The position numbers and the translations under genes are program-made. Below are positions 18,201-24,978 of a DNA stretch of 64,000 bases, in pieces. Each line of letters starts with the position of its first letter. Within the stretch, counting starts at the first letter, position 1. Origin of the DNA: CAYRWM01 sp964428055 (lineage in GTDB: Bacteria; Bacillota; Clostridia; Christensenellales; Christensenellaceae); contig CAYRWM010000001.1 of NCBI GenBank assembly GCA_964428055.1, positions 54,514 through 118,513 on the forward strand, given 5' to 3'. Under the pieces are notes generated by a model. That model worked only from the letters and a program-made list of their open reading frames with translations, searched no databases and was not told where the DNA came from.

Positions 18201-20751
18201 AGGTTTCATTAAGCCTTCTGTTTGCACTGTACTGGCCGGATCTGATACTACGGGAGTACAGCAGGCTGTAGGTACGGATGTGACCATAGTAAAGGGCGGA
18301 GTTACCGTTCGCTATTACTATGACCGCACGCACTATACAGTAGCTTTTGATGCGAATACAGGCGAAGGAACGATGGGCTCCATTGAGATGACAGGCGGAG
18401 TCTCGGCCAAATTGCCGGTAAGCCGGTTCACGAAAGAGAATTCCATATTCGTAGGCTGGAACACGGCATCTGACGGCAGCGGCATATCATACGGCGACGG
18501 CCAAAGCATAAACAGCATAGGCGGCGACGGGGAAACGGTCACGCTGTACGCGCAGTGGTTCGACCTGGAAGATGCGCCGGTAGCGGAACCGACAAACGGT
18601 GAATATACCGTCACCTGCAAGGCGAATGAGACGATAGTGTTCCCGCAGCTCCCGGCAGGTACTCACTATACGGTAACGGAAGTCCAGCTTCCCGACGGCT
18701 GGAGCCTTAAGAATACGGAAAACGGAACCGGTACGGTCCTGAGCGCTGAGAGAGTCAACGTTAAGGCAACAAACAAGTACAGCGCAACGGGCAAAGCCGA
18801 TATAGTGGCCCGCAAGGCTCTGCCGGGCGAGACCATGACATCGGGTCAGTTCACGTTCCAGCTTCTGGATGAGGAAGGCAATGTCGTTCAGAGTAAGGGC
18901 AACGGCACGCCGGATGATATGGAAGAAACGCTGGATGCTGACGGCAACACTATACCGAACCCGAACTACGGCACGGCTAACGTATACTTCGATACGATCA
19001 CTTATGATAAACAGGGCGTATACAAGTATACGATAAAAGAGATAAAGGGCAGCGATCCCTCAATCGACTATGACGGTCATACCGAACATGTGACGGTGTA
19101 TGTAACCGACAGAGGCGACGGACGTCTTACGACGAGCGTTATGTACGACGAGAGCGGAGCAAACTTCAAAAACAAGATGAGCTCCGGAGATCTTAAAGTC
19201 AGCAAGACGATCAGAAACGCTACGGCAGCGGCTGCGGAGAGCGAGTTCTTCTTCACGCTGTATCTGAAAGACAGCACCGGTAAAGAGATAAAGACGGAGT
19301 ATGATGTCGAAAAAACCGACGGTACAAAGACCAAAATCAAGAGTGGCGGAGCCGTCAGTATAAAGGGCGGACAGAGCTTCACGGTAAAAGGTCTGCCGCA
19401 CAACAGCACGTATACCGTGGTTGAAGGCGCCGCGTCAGGATTCGAGCAGGTCGGATCCGAGAATACAGAGGGCACTATATTTGCAGGGCGCACAGCCGAA
19501 GCATCGTTTGAAAACGCCTATTCGAGCAAAACGACCGGCGGCGTAGGCGGTGCCGTGATTGAAGCCAAGAAGGTATTCGAGAACGCGGATATAAAGGAAA
19601 AACAGTTCAAGTTCAGGCTCCTTGACAGCGAGATGGAGGAGATAGAGACCGTATATGCCGAAACGGACGGCACGATCACATTCTCGCCGATGGATTTCAC
19701 CCTTGAAGACGATGGTCAGCGCTATGTTTACTACATAGAGGAGATCAAAGGAAACGAGGACAGGGTCACATACGATACCCACAGGGAAAGAGTGGCCATT
19801 GAGATCAATGACAACGGCGACGGCACCATGAAAGCCGAAGTCGTGTACGCCACGGGAGAGACGCCTGTATTCACGAACGTATTCGAGCCCTACAAGACAT
19901 CTGTTTCAGGAAAGAAGACCTGGAATGACGGCAATAACAGGGACGGCAAGAGGCCTTCGTCCATAATGGTCAGACTTATGGCTGACGGTGAAGAGGTCGC
20001 CATGAAGACGGTGACTTCGAAGGACGGATGGAAATACACGTTCGACGATCTTCTAAAGTATGACGCTGACGGAAATGAGATAAGGTACACCGTAGCCGAA
20101 GGAAAAGTCAGTGGATACAGTGTGAAGTATGACGGATATAACATAACGAACAGTTATACTCCCGGCAAGGTGAACGTACCCGTGACGAAGGTGTGGAAAG
20201 ACAATAACGATGAGCAGGGTATAAGGCCTTCAAGTATCACCGTGAGACTCTATGCGGATGCGGCTGATACAGGAAAGACACTCACACTGTCTGCAGGGAA
20301 CAGCTGGTCCGGAAGCTTTGACGGTCTTGATGAGTACAAGGCCGGCAGGAAGATAGACTACACAGTAAGAGAAGACAGTGTAGAAGGCTATACTACCGAA
20401 CTCAAGGGAGATGCCGCAAGCGGTTACACAATTATCAACACAGCGACGCCGGCACCGCCGGAAGAGCCTTCATCCGACACGCCGAGAAGAACTACACCGA
20501 GGAGGACAAGAACCAGGAGATCTTCTTCAGGAGAAGTAAGGCACAACTACAGATCCGCAAGGAGGAATATGATCCTAAGGAAGACAGCTGACGGATATGT
20601 CCTTATAGAGGATAACGGAGTACCGCTCGCAAAATTCCCGACGGGTGACGAGATACAGCTGATGATCATGATAGCAGTGGCGGCAGCTGCGGCAGGAGTG
20701 ATCATATGGATCGCACTCCTCGGCAGGAGAAAGAAAAAAGAGAGCAGATAA
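9253..20751 (+). CDS. Giant multidomain cell-surface protein (Cna-B, pilin-type, BspA-like and InlB-B repeats)
   Basis: A 3832-residue exported protein, by far the largest gene here. A signal peptide (residues 1 to about 27) is followed by an acidic Pro/Glu-rich spacer (28-115) and a large adhesin-like region (about 330-1590). Next come a run of beta-sandwich domains: Cna-B-like units near 700, 1593, 1697, 3549 and 3639 (motif KxWxDxxNxxGxRP), Spy0128-pilin-like units near 1924, 2054, 2329, 3182 and 3434, and 'GxLxVSK' units near 1803, 2193, 2473 and 3312. Between about 2520 and 3113 lie a BspA-like segment (MFRSCGSM, MFNNCNKLDYLNI), three InlB-B-like repeats (near 2780, 2859, 3029) and a MucBP-like unit (2941). 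It ends in an Arg/Pro linker, a transmembrane helix (about 3803-3822) and RRKKKESR. No exact LPXTG is present. Domain calls are by eye; binding partner unknown. Confidence 0.9.
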   Translation: MNRILKISVSVILAVFLIIGTFSTGMATDNPEVSAGTDLAYAGTTEDASAGVEVIPPDAEPATSEPEPETVPAQPAAEPESGEPAVGTDTGGNEGQEGGLPAEPAVHEKKELKLDAGNGYTIASDSAFLDEAVSLSVQPWKEGTRSGYKETLDTIAETENELLTVSVRNAEELPYIAEAAIEVYINNKEWNKKSVKDLEKLNLKVYLSDEKGKLNEVKTEIKKNKEGAPAVFFKTARLADILVSAVKVPDETPASPEAKSAGEKPDEAVDVSEHPLAETEASDSEPLLQLSELNPGTRALLRTDGLLKAGEDDGDGDEEEPSGGVSEDGITIEKISIKWLSKSTGETEPAGQGTLNLETDSASVGNQQFQIDFAISGKDDHEPGTVELIIPAYIWLDRYGNEPGNLTLSVPEEPGEGADFAWKRVGDNIVITNVRRLSAASKVMIQGTFRNVKPYDMVDKDVSPDSDYASAANTGVSNDLSATVGITTPNDNYISMTSNSINATIDTHIEAASATKSAYNTTRREYYVYHSPDLALSEGSIPQEFIDQLDDPSQYSFVRWYVSGSATGSQPFKMVIKDTFNGTVVHYLDALHQQSETLNVSGKMLGVQGALVPDGDGEYKTGNVVSTDGQTVSAVLYDGYSTLSRSAYVWTAYKQSEFPDTGDDYSVSNTQTTEVTGWDDKITTTKEATASTPFRTPIIYTIKKVWDDGDNAAGHRPSSLYFNINYTDDAGTHYGSHSLTADEGWEYSWSDLGHDRKYSAYESTSGGIFSDHVIPGSKHTGEDEYGAFVEYDVWWYDRQSSEYDSNTHTWITTNKYKERHVKLYEIPFAVPSTYAYMDKSTNSYTNSSRTAKSDRALNILRRGDDVIVSYKVSGYAQTMGYTLGNGLNPSLITSYGQKEVTLELEDNYREDVVGTAVNNSLLFDDTIRLTLDDAEIAYVTLNSPSFEQYGQYGYNAPSGTPASDFVYYGWSFKSVSLTDPPVEKLMGLRNGEWVEFATIKGSAVTPMNGATASGRQINLPSGVEKVKTVLTVPTSDPADQASWAQRVDKAGMSYNVGIRLLGDSQTLKNRLTAVFEQNDYGMCTLDNFATLNIYGDNVNLPRSITDWSRAWLHGRNHRVAVRAEKSFEMVENDLIKRQLKLHSTVNMIQQSNVLERNEYDEARAEGLIPSTESGTWYDLLPLGVMPDTESVRLTNGDKITDVYTVENYKDSGRILLVVKAEVAPHISYQNANDPNPYKNDDTYPKEGYKDVHTLEFDAYYSWDEARLYGLGSTVRNVAAYESDENALGNINGWSGEPDDPQRNHNQRAMDAVGDDKLLMTGLDPDRIGEHTAFVYAGSVLKSEEIDFMAATELRKYVTKDGLGVWSTGRDGSTQVTVNEGGYYTYMLYVCSDGETTTKNMIFLDTLENYVPGESDDIDYQHGRWQGEFVSIDTSEFEALGIAPVIYYSTSVPDLEELKGQSGKPTPVPSADYVHDYLTNPANGWTTACPADKSTVKAIAIDIRKKTDGADYELAPDESIFCTVRMKAKVYETTGTENDPFNADAEKRKQAANNDYAYNNIFLGCTQVDPIGQETHAVINYNYTRVGIVPFEYKVKKVWNDADNNDGKRPNELTVHLLANGQRMNPDRTITLNESNGWEGRFEHVIQYDESGNWINYTFEEESADPNPAFNLNGYTMGTEKKGENVTLTNTYTPEKTQVKFKKEWTGDDTAETSGYRPEKINVRLMADGVFTGKVLEVKPDRNGVWSGTFTNLPVYSNPSGLSGNQKEIEYTVEEEPVYRYEDSYSYNSDTDTFEITNTYYPYGDLQVSKKTTGVTEKSKDKEFTYTLLLKDSEGNELTEKYAYTKYDPDGNETTGTIGNGDTFTLVGDGKIVIKDIPSESTYQVAEDETAGFSVAGTSGTQGMIRAGATQEAKYTNMYEAEGSQTLSLKKTLEGRTMSRYQFRFELVDRTEGSDTNGVVISTTSADQNGDAVFGRLSYTAADHGKTFSYEIREVDREKPGYTYDKTTYKVDVTVTDNGDGTMTCDPKYYKADGTPIEAKDITFENTYKAKGDIKLKAWKQLPAGTLAADQFSFELLKVNTDMTSEEFGTYEVIQTKKNDANGTISFDALNFTEADAGKTYFYVIREVNEAVTTIIYDETLKGIELQIADNGDGTLAVSQENVHVVETDTDPVLYVKGEKTQELPVFVNGLVPGNLSLTKLTTWDGSEPNGDQEFSFILTLVGDDVPEEINVQKSEVENAKTYTAHPPTPLTEDEKQWKTVSVENGEYRFTLKAGQKLTVKDLPAGTAYQFQEDIPVGWTLTFENVAGTIAPQATQPAVYTNKYEPGKAVATVLATKRMDGRAPDANKFAFQLVDDNKNSATYGQVLQELPNHASGFVLFDVEYDDVEGEGPDTYHYLIREVQKPVKSVENGVIKYSEDEDELRKIQFDENEYGVTVTVSKVIVDGNITLTAKVQYDNADNTPPQFINETRPGSLQISKMAEGLTEANKDAVFTFKVSFSNDAGMPLDEGKIVYYTQDSEAEDQSATEPIPDTPSQPENAEPETAESGAKSIPVNTDRSRQKEFKAVRTDNRVLREAGDTKADPSVSRSGTLSTTVKWTFYSDGTLIIEPVDGVYGSFAGVNSTNTSDETKWPWYSFRSSIKKVQVRGQVDVTVGTAFMFRSCGSMTVADLDGLYSTPTTKSAHRMFNNCNKLDYLNIQHFIITSNMANSTAANMYLEYRSSMQMIIVGPGNMYQLRIPGGPWKNISNAGNYAGQSLSYIGGLKGADIEGTWVKGNYNPSFTIVFDGNGATGSMDPITGTINNRPVLPDNKFLSDLNFAGWATDKNAVIPEYTAGQVFTGLLTEGQTVTLYAVWMSDEDFLIHYEANGGYVTPQWQRVHGSSSVVNMPTPTHPNNYEFLYWTTNQDGSGARYSRAAVGSDFNAQPGQTVTLYAQFVDPNAKGSLTIEHYLQNTDLSGYSLVGANPLGAYDLGAEVTPPGPNGYKGFIKPSVCTVLAGSDTTGVQQAVGTDVTIVKGGVTVRYYYDRTHYTVAFDANTGEGTMGSIEMTGGVSAKLPVSRFTKENSIFVGWNTASDGSGISYGDGQSINSIGGDGETVTLYAQWFDLEDAPVAEPTNGEYTVTCKANETIVFPQLPAGTHYTVTEVQLPDGWSLKNTENGTGTVLSAERVNVKATNKYSATGKADIVARKALPGETMTSGQFTFQLLDEEGNVVQSKGNGTPDDMEETLDADGNTIPNPNYGTANVYFDTITYDKQGVYKYTIKEIKGSDPSIDYDGHTEHVTVYVTDRGDGRLTTSVMYDESGANFKNKMSSGDLKVSKTIRNATAAAAESEFFFTLYLKDSTGKEIKTEYDVEKTDGTKTKIKSGGAVSIKGGQSFTVKGLPHNSTYTVVEGAASGFEQVGSENTEGTIFAGRTAEASFENAYSSKTTGGVGGAVIEAKKVFENADIKEKQFKFRLLDSEMEEIETVYAETDGTITFSPMDFTLEDDGQRYVYYIEEIKGNEDRVTYDTHRERVAIEINDNGDGTMKAEVVYATGETPVFTNVFEPYKTSVSGKKTWNDGNNRDGKRPSSIMVRLMADGEEVAMKTVTSKDGWKYTFDDLLKYDADGNEIRYTVAEGKVSGYSVKYDGYNITNSYTPGKVNVPVTKVWKDNNDEQGIRPSSITVRLYADAADTGKTLTLSAGNSWSGSFDGLDEYKAGRKIDYTVREDSVEGYTTELKGDAASGYTIINTATPAPPEEPSSDTPRRTTPRRTRTRRSSSGEVRHNYRSARRNMILRKTADGYVLIEDNGVPLAKFPTGDEIQLMIMIAVAAAAAGVIIWIALLGRRKKKESR

Positions 20752-20778
20752 ACCGCTCAGACTGAACATAACATAAGC

Positions 20779-20813
20779 AAAGGCACGGCCCAAATAGGCC
20801 GTGCCTTTTGTTT
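20779..20813 (+). terminator. Intrinsic terminator of the giant surface protein gene
   Basis: A perfect 9-base-pair core (GGCACGGCC / GGCCGTGCC, extendable by AA/TT) with loop CAAATA is followed by TTTTGTTTT. It lies 30 bases after the stop and between convergent genes. Confidence 0.9.
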
Positions 20814-20841
20814 TGATCTGTTCAGATATGATTTGTATATT

Positions 20842-21762
20842 TCAGTCCTGTTTTTTTCTGTTAACAAATATCTGGGACAGGATTATAGCCGCGAACATGA
20901 TTACGCATCCGGCGGTCTCAACGGGCTTCATATACTGGCCGAGTATGACTGCAGACGCGATCACAGCGAACACTGATTCCATACACATAAGAAGTGAGGC
21001 TACGGTTGGTTCAGTATACTTCTGACCGATTATCTGCAGTGTGTAGGCCGCGCCGCAGGAAAGAATACCTGCGTAAAGTATAGGCACGGCAGCATCCGCT
21101 ATGGCCGCGATATCGGGCTTTTCAAATATGAACATAAGTATACCGGATATGATACCCGCCGTCAGGAACTGAACGCATGAGAGCATGGCTCCGTTCGCAC
21201 CGGGAGCGTATCTGTCGATCAGGAGTATATGCACTGCAAAGATGATTGAACATATGAGAGCCAGTGCATCGCCTCTGTTAAACCCGCCCATATCGTTTCC
21301 GCCTATGCAGAGCAGATAAAGACCGACAGCGGCGACTGCTGCGCATATCCATACCATAAAAGGCGATCTTCTGCCGATGAGAAGGGATATTATCGGAACG
21401 AAGAATATGTACATCGCCGTTATAAAGGCTATTTTGCCGGGAGTTGAATCGTAGAAAGCGAATTGCTGGAAGTTGACGGCGGCGCAGAATACTACGCCGA
21501 GTATTATGCCGTGGATCCATGTCTTTCTCCGAAGGGATTTAAGCTGATCCGGCGGGAGCAGTGCTCTGTCGCGTTTACCGCCTATAATGGCTACGGGAAT
21601 AAGAACAGCGGCACCGAGCAGTATCCTCACAGCACTGAAGGTAAAGGGACCCACGCTCTCCATACCGACGCTCTGCGCCACGAAAGCTATTCCCCATATG
21701 AGTGCCGTAAGGAGCAGAAGAACCGACCCCAGTGCCTTTTTGCCTTTGTTCCCTGATGTCAT
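20842..21762 (-). CDS. EamA/DMT-superfamily transporter
   Basis: A 306-residue membrane protein with about ten hydrophobic segments in two EamA halves, the usual drug/metabolite transporter layout. The first half begins LLLLTALIWGIAFVAQSVGME, shown here in part, which is the typical DMT N-terminal motif. The second half starts around residue 150 (GDALALICSIIFAVHILLIDRYA). The substrate is not predictable. It is transcribed away from the M3-like peptidase gene, sharing the intergenic region 21763-21899. The downstream hairpin at 20779-20813 could also stop this transcript, although its T-tract on this strand is weak. Confidence 0.85.
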   Translation of the reverse strand: MTSGNKGKKALGSVLLLLTALIWGIAFVAQSVGMESVGPFTFSAVRILLGAAVLIPVAIIGGKRDRALLPPDQLKSLRRKTWIHGIILGVVFCAAVNFQQFAFYDSTPGKIAFITAMYIFFVPIISLLIGRRSPFMVWICAAVAAVGLYLLCIGGNDMGGFNRGDALALICSIIFAVHILLIDRYAPGANGAMLSCVQFLTAGIISGILMFIFEKPDIAAIADAAVPILYAGILSCGAAYTLQIIGQKYTEPTVASLLMCMESVFAVIASAVILGQYMKPVETAGCVIMFAAIILSQIFVNRKKQD

Positions 21763-21833
21763 CTAAGTACCGCCTTTTATTTAAGTCCGCTCCATATTAT
21801 ACACGCGGACAGGTTAGTATGCAAAGAGATTCA

Positions 21834-21862
21834 TTGCCATTGCTTGCCCGCTCGGTTATCAT
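21834..21862 (+). promoter_or_regulatory. Candidate promoter of the M3-like peptidase gene
   Basis: TTGCCA (21834-21839) and TATCAT (21857-21862) with 17-base spacing. The match is moderate; an alternative -10 (TATATA-type) lies a few bases downstream. Confidence 0.35.
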
Positions 21863-21899
21863 ATATATAAGCAAAAAAGAAAGGCATCTTAAAAGGATA

Positions 21900-23711
21900 A
21901 TGAAGAAATTAACTGTATTACTTCTGACAGCGGTATTCATATGTGTTCTCTTAAGCGGCTGCTACCTGGGCGGCATCAGGGACGCGGTTGAAGAGGCGGC
22001 TGAAAGGGCGGAGGAAGAGTATTCTTCCGGGACTTATGATGAGCCCGATCTTTCTCATGACATCGACCCGTATTACGAATATGAGTCCTGGTATCACAGG
22101 GAGGACAGGAACAGCGTTCCGTTCAGCTCCATAAACTACGAAAGGCCCGATGTCGATGCGATACTGGGTGACCTTGACACAGCAAGTGAGGCCATGAAAA
22201 ATGCGTCCGACCAGGACAGGAGAGACAACGTGTACATGCGCGTCCTGGACATATTCTACGATTACGAGACGCTGATCAATTATGTGTATATAAGATCGTG
22301 CATAGACGAGACGGACAGCTACTGGAAGGACGAGTATTCGTTCCTTGGTTCTAGGAAGTTCGATATAACCGATGCAGTTACCGATATAGACGAGCTGTAC
22401 AGATCGCTCTCGGATGATTCGGAAGAGGATGACATGCTGGGCGAGGGAGAGCTTGCCGAGGACACGCCCGATGAAGAGGGCGATGCGGCGATGAAGAGGT
22501 ACGCCGAACTCAAGAGCAGGGAGTCCGATCTTATATCCGAATATTATTCCATAATGTTCGAGACTACTGTCGATTACAACGGACAGAAGGTGGATATAAG
22601 CACGGCGTACTATTCGGGAGAGATCTCGAAAGAGGATTATATTAAGGCCGTTGACAAGTACTACGGAGAAAAGAATCCCGTGGTCGCAGATATATATATT
22701 GAACTGATTAATATAAGACGCGAGATAGCTGAGATAAACGGATACGATTCGTATGAGATGTATGTATACGATTCGTCCGGTTCCGATTATGACTATGACG
22801 ACATCGTTGCCTACCGTGAGTGCGTAAAGAAATATTTTGCACCCGATTATCTTGAAGCTACCGGGTATGACCTCGGCGAGATATATGATCAGAAATGCAC
22901 GGAAGCGGACGTAATTGCGGCCTTGACCGAGATGGCTTCGGATTCAGAGGTTATATCGGAAGCGCTCACATATATGCTTGAGGGCGGCCTTTACGATATA
23001 ACGGATTCGCCCTTAAAGACAGGCAGCGCTTTTGAAATGTATCTGTATTCCTACGATTCACCGTTCATACTTGTGAGGACCCAGGGCAACATAATAGATA
23101 TCTATGATGTTGCTCACGAGTTTGGACATTTCTGCGACGACTACGTTAACTGGGAGATGGAGAGGAGCGAGAACGAATGTCTGGATATGAGCGAAGTGTT
23201 CTCGCAGGCCATGTCGCATCTGGTGCTGTACAGCGTCTCGGATTCCGTATCGGATGATGCCGGGGAACTTCTGTCGATCTATTCGTACATAGATGACTAT
23301 CAGACGTTTGTCGAGCAGTCGTATTACAGTGAACTCGAGTCCGTTCTGTATGCAACGGATGATCTGACGGTTGAAAAGGTCAATGCGATTGCCGGTGAAC
23401 TTGCAGAAGAGTACGGCATAACGGAGGACGCTCACAGGAGCTGGGACGATGTCAGCTGGATAGATATATCGCATCTGTTCGAGCAGCCTTTCTACACGAT
23501 ATCGTACTGCACGTCGCTGGACGCAGCTCTTCAGATAGATGAGGTCGCTTTTGAAGATTACTACAGAGCTGTAAAACTGTATGAAGATCTTCTGAACAGA
23601 CAGGGTGACGGTGGTTTTATAAGCAACCTTGAGAGAGTAGGTATGGAGTCCCCGTTCTCTGAAGCGCGCATAAAGGAAGTGCACGATTACCTGGCGTCAT
23701 ATCTGCTGTAA
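21900..23711 (+). CDS. M3-like zinc metallopeptidase, exported lipoprotein
   Basis: A 603-residue lipoprotein: an N-terminal signal with lipobox LLSGC (Cys25-26 region), an acidic linker, then a helical peptidase of the M3/oligoendopeptidase F type. The zinc motif HEFGH has His406, Glu407 and His410, and the third ligand is probably Glu432 in MSEVFSQAM. The C-terminal segment YTISYCTSLDAALQ resembles the substrate-binding end of M3 enzymes. An open frame extends upstream to 21732 with no signal or Shine-Dalgarno; ATG 21900 is chosen because the signal peptide begins there after AAAAGG. It is expected to cleave short peptides at the outer face of the membrane. Confidence 0.85.
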   Translation: MKKLTVLLLTAVFICVLLSGCYLGGIRDAVEEAAERAEEEYSSGTYDEPDLSHDIDPYYEYESWYHREDRNSVPFSSINYERPDVDAILGDLDTASEAMKNASDQDRRDNVYMRVLDIFYDYETLINYVYIRSCIDETDSYWKDEYSFLGSRKFDITDAVTDIDELYRSLSDDSEEDDMLGEGELAEDTPDEEGDAAMKRYAELKSRESDLISEYYSIMFETTVDYNGQKVDISTAYYSGEISKEDYIKAVDKYYGEKNPVVADIYIELINIRREIAEINGYDSYEMYVYDSSGSDYDYDDIVAYRECVKKYFAPDYLEATGYDLGEIYDQKCTEADVIAALTEMASDSEVISEALTYMLEGGLYDITDSPLKTGSAFEMYLYSYDSPFILVRTQGNIIDIYDVAHEFGHFCDDYVNWEMERSENECLDMSEVFSQAMSHLVLYSVSDSVSDDAGELLSIYSYIDDYQTFVEQSYYSELESVLYATDDLTVEKVNAIAGELAEEYGITEDAHRSWDDVSWIDISHLFEQPFYTISYCTSLDAALQIDEVAFEDYYRAVKLYEDLLNRQGDGGFISNLERVGMESPFSEARIKEVHDYLASYLL

Positions 23712-23738
23712 TCATATGTAAATATTTTGTGGCCATAT

Positions 23739-23767
23739 ATGACACACACAACGATATATGGTATAAT
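23739..23767 (+). promoter_or_regulatory. Strong promoter of the DUF3048 lipoprotein gene
   Basis: ATGACA (23739-23744), 17-base spacer and a perfect TATAAT (23762-23767) preceded by an extended -10 TG (23759-23760). The 16 bases 23755-23770 recur exactly at 59623-59638 in front of the aldehyde dehydrogenase gene. Confidence 0.8.
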
Positions 23768-23818
23768 CAAATGAGATATCAGGGTTTTCGAGACCGTTAA
23801 TCCGGAAAGGAAAAACTT

Positions 23819-24958
23819 ATGAAAAAAGCTATATGTTTAGTGCTGGTAATAGCGTTATGCTTTGTTTTTCTGACAGCCTGTCAGGAAGAGAAGAAAGAAG
23901 AGCCGGCACCCGAACCTGAAGTTGCGGAAGTTGAGATACCTGAACCTGAACCAGAACCTGAGCCCGAGCCTGAACCCGAGCCCGAGCCTGAACCCGATCC
24001 CAATGTATCGCCCACAACGGGCCTTCCCGGGAATACGGAATACAGACCTATAATGGTCCAGATAGACAATGAAGCGACCGGACGTCCTCAGTTCGGCATA
24101 CAGGCCGCTGATATCGTTTATGAAACAGTCATTGAAGGATCCTCCACAAGGCTTACTGCACTCTTTAACGATACTTTACCGGAAAAGGCCGGTCCAGTAA
24201 GATCGATAAGGGTGTATCATCAGATAATTGCAAATGAGTGGGATCCTATTATGATCCATGAGGGAGTTGCTTCTGCTGCTAAGGGTGGCAAGGGCGATGT
24301 TTATATGGCTGAACACGGTGATCAGTTTAACTGCAGACTAGACGGAACAAAAATGGGAGAAGACGATATGTTCTGGCATATCGACCGAGGTACTTCGTTC
24401 TTTAATATACAGCTTGCATATGACAGGCATAATTTTGAAAGAACACCCAGAAATCCATTGTTTAAGTTTGATGCTGATGTTGATTATTCTGCTTATCCTG
24501 AATTTACTGAAGTTGATATTCCGTTTATATCCAAACCTGAACACTATTCATATACGTATGACAAGGGAACGGATAAACTCACGAGGTATCGTTACGGTGA
24601 GCCTTTCATAGATGCTGAGACAAAAGAGGCGGTTCAGGTGCAGAATGTGATAGTACAGTATGCACATATGGAATCAATAGACGAGAGAGACAGAAAATGG
24701 TACACATTGACTGGTGAAGGAAAGGCTGAGTACTTTATTGGTGGTCATCATATGACCGGAACATGGTCCAAGGATTCAGTTAAGGGTGCGACCATATTCA
24801 AACTGGATAACGGTGAGGATCTGGTCCTTAAGCCAGGCAACACGTGGATAGAGGTTCAGCCGGATTCGCGTGAGATTGTCGTGAAAAACGGTGAAGGAGC
24901 TGAAGCCGTAGCCGATGACGCCGGTGTTATGACAGACGTCAAGGAGATAACCGACTAG
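23819..24958 (+). CDS. DUF3048 (YerB-family) lipoprotein
   Basis: A 379-residue exported lipoprotein. The signal peptide ends in lipobox FLTAC (Cys21), followed by an acidic stretch and nine Glu-Pro dipeptides (about residues 41-60). The folded part starts near residue 65 with SPTTGLPG, RPIMVQIDNEATGRPQFGI, ADIVYETVIEGSSTR and AGPVRSIRVYH, which are hallmark segments of DUF3048. The molecular role of the family is not established. The central part of the gene (about 24370-24760) is visibly richer in A and T than its neighbours. A Shine-Dalgarno (GGAAAGG) precedes the ATG. The next gene starts 20 bases after the stop, so the two are probably co-transcribed. Confidence 0.88.
   Translation: MKKAICLVLVIALCFVFLTACQEEKKEEPAPEPEVAEVEIPEPEPEPEPEPEPEPEPEPDPNVSPTTGLPGNTEYRPIMVQIDNEATGRPQFGIQAADIVYETVIEGSSTRLTALFNDTLPEKAGPVRSIRVYHQIIANEWDPIMIHEGVASAAKGGKGDVYMAEHGDQFNCRLDGTKMGEDDMFWHIDRGTSFFNIQLAYDRHNFERTPRNPLFKFDADVDYSAYPEFTEVDIPFISKPEHYSYTYDKGTDKLTRYRYGEPFIDAETKEAVQVQNVIVQYAHMESIDERDRKWYTLTGEGKAEYFIGGHHMTGTWSKDSVKGATIFKLDNGEDLVLKPGNTWIEVQPDSREIVVKNGEGAEAVADDAGVMTDVKEITD
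23941..24000 (+). repeat. Glu-Pro coding hexanucleotide repeat
   Basis: Nine successive Glu-Pro codon pairs (variants of GARCCN) ending in Asp-Pro, forming the spacer behind the lipobox of the DUF3048 protein. Synonymous variation between units shows the array is not freshly expanded. Confidence 0.85.
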
Positions 24959-24978
24959 TCTTTATTTGAGAGGTCAAG

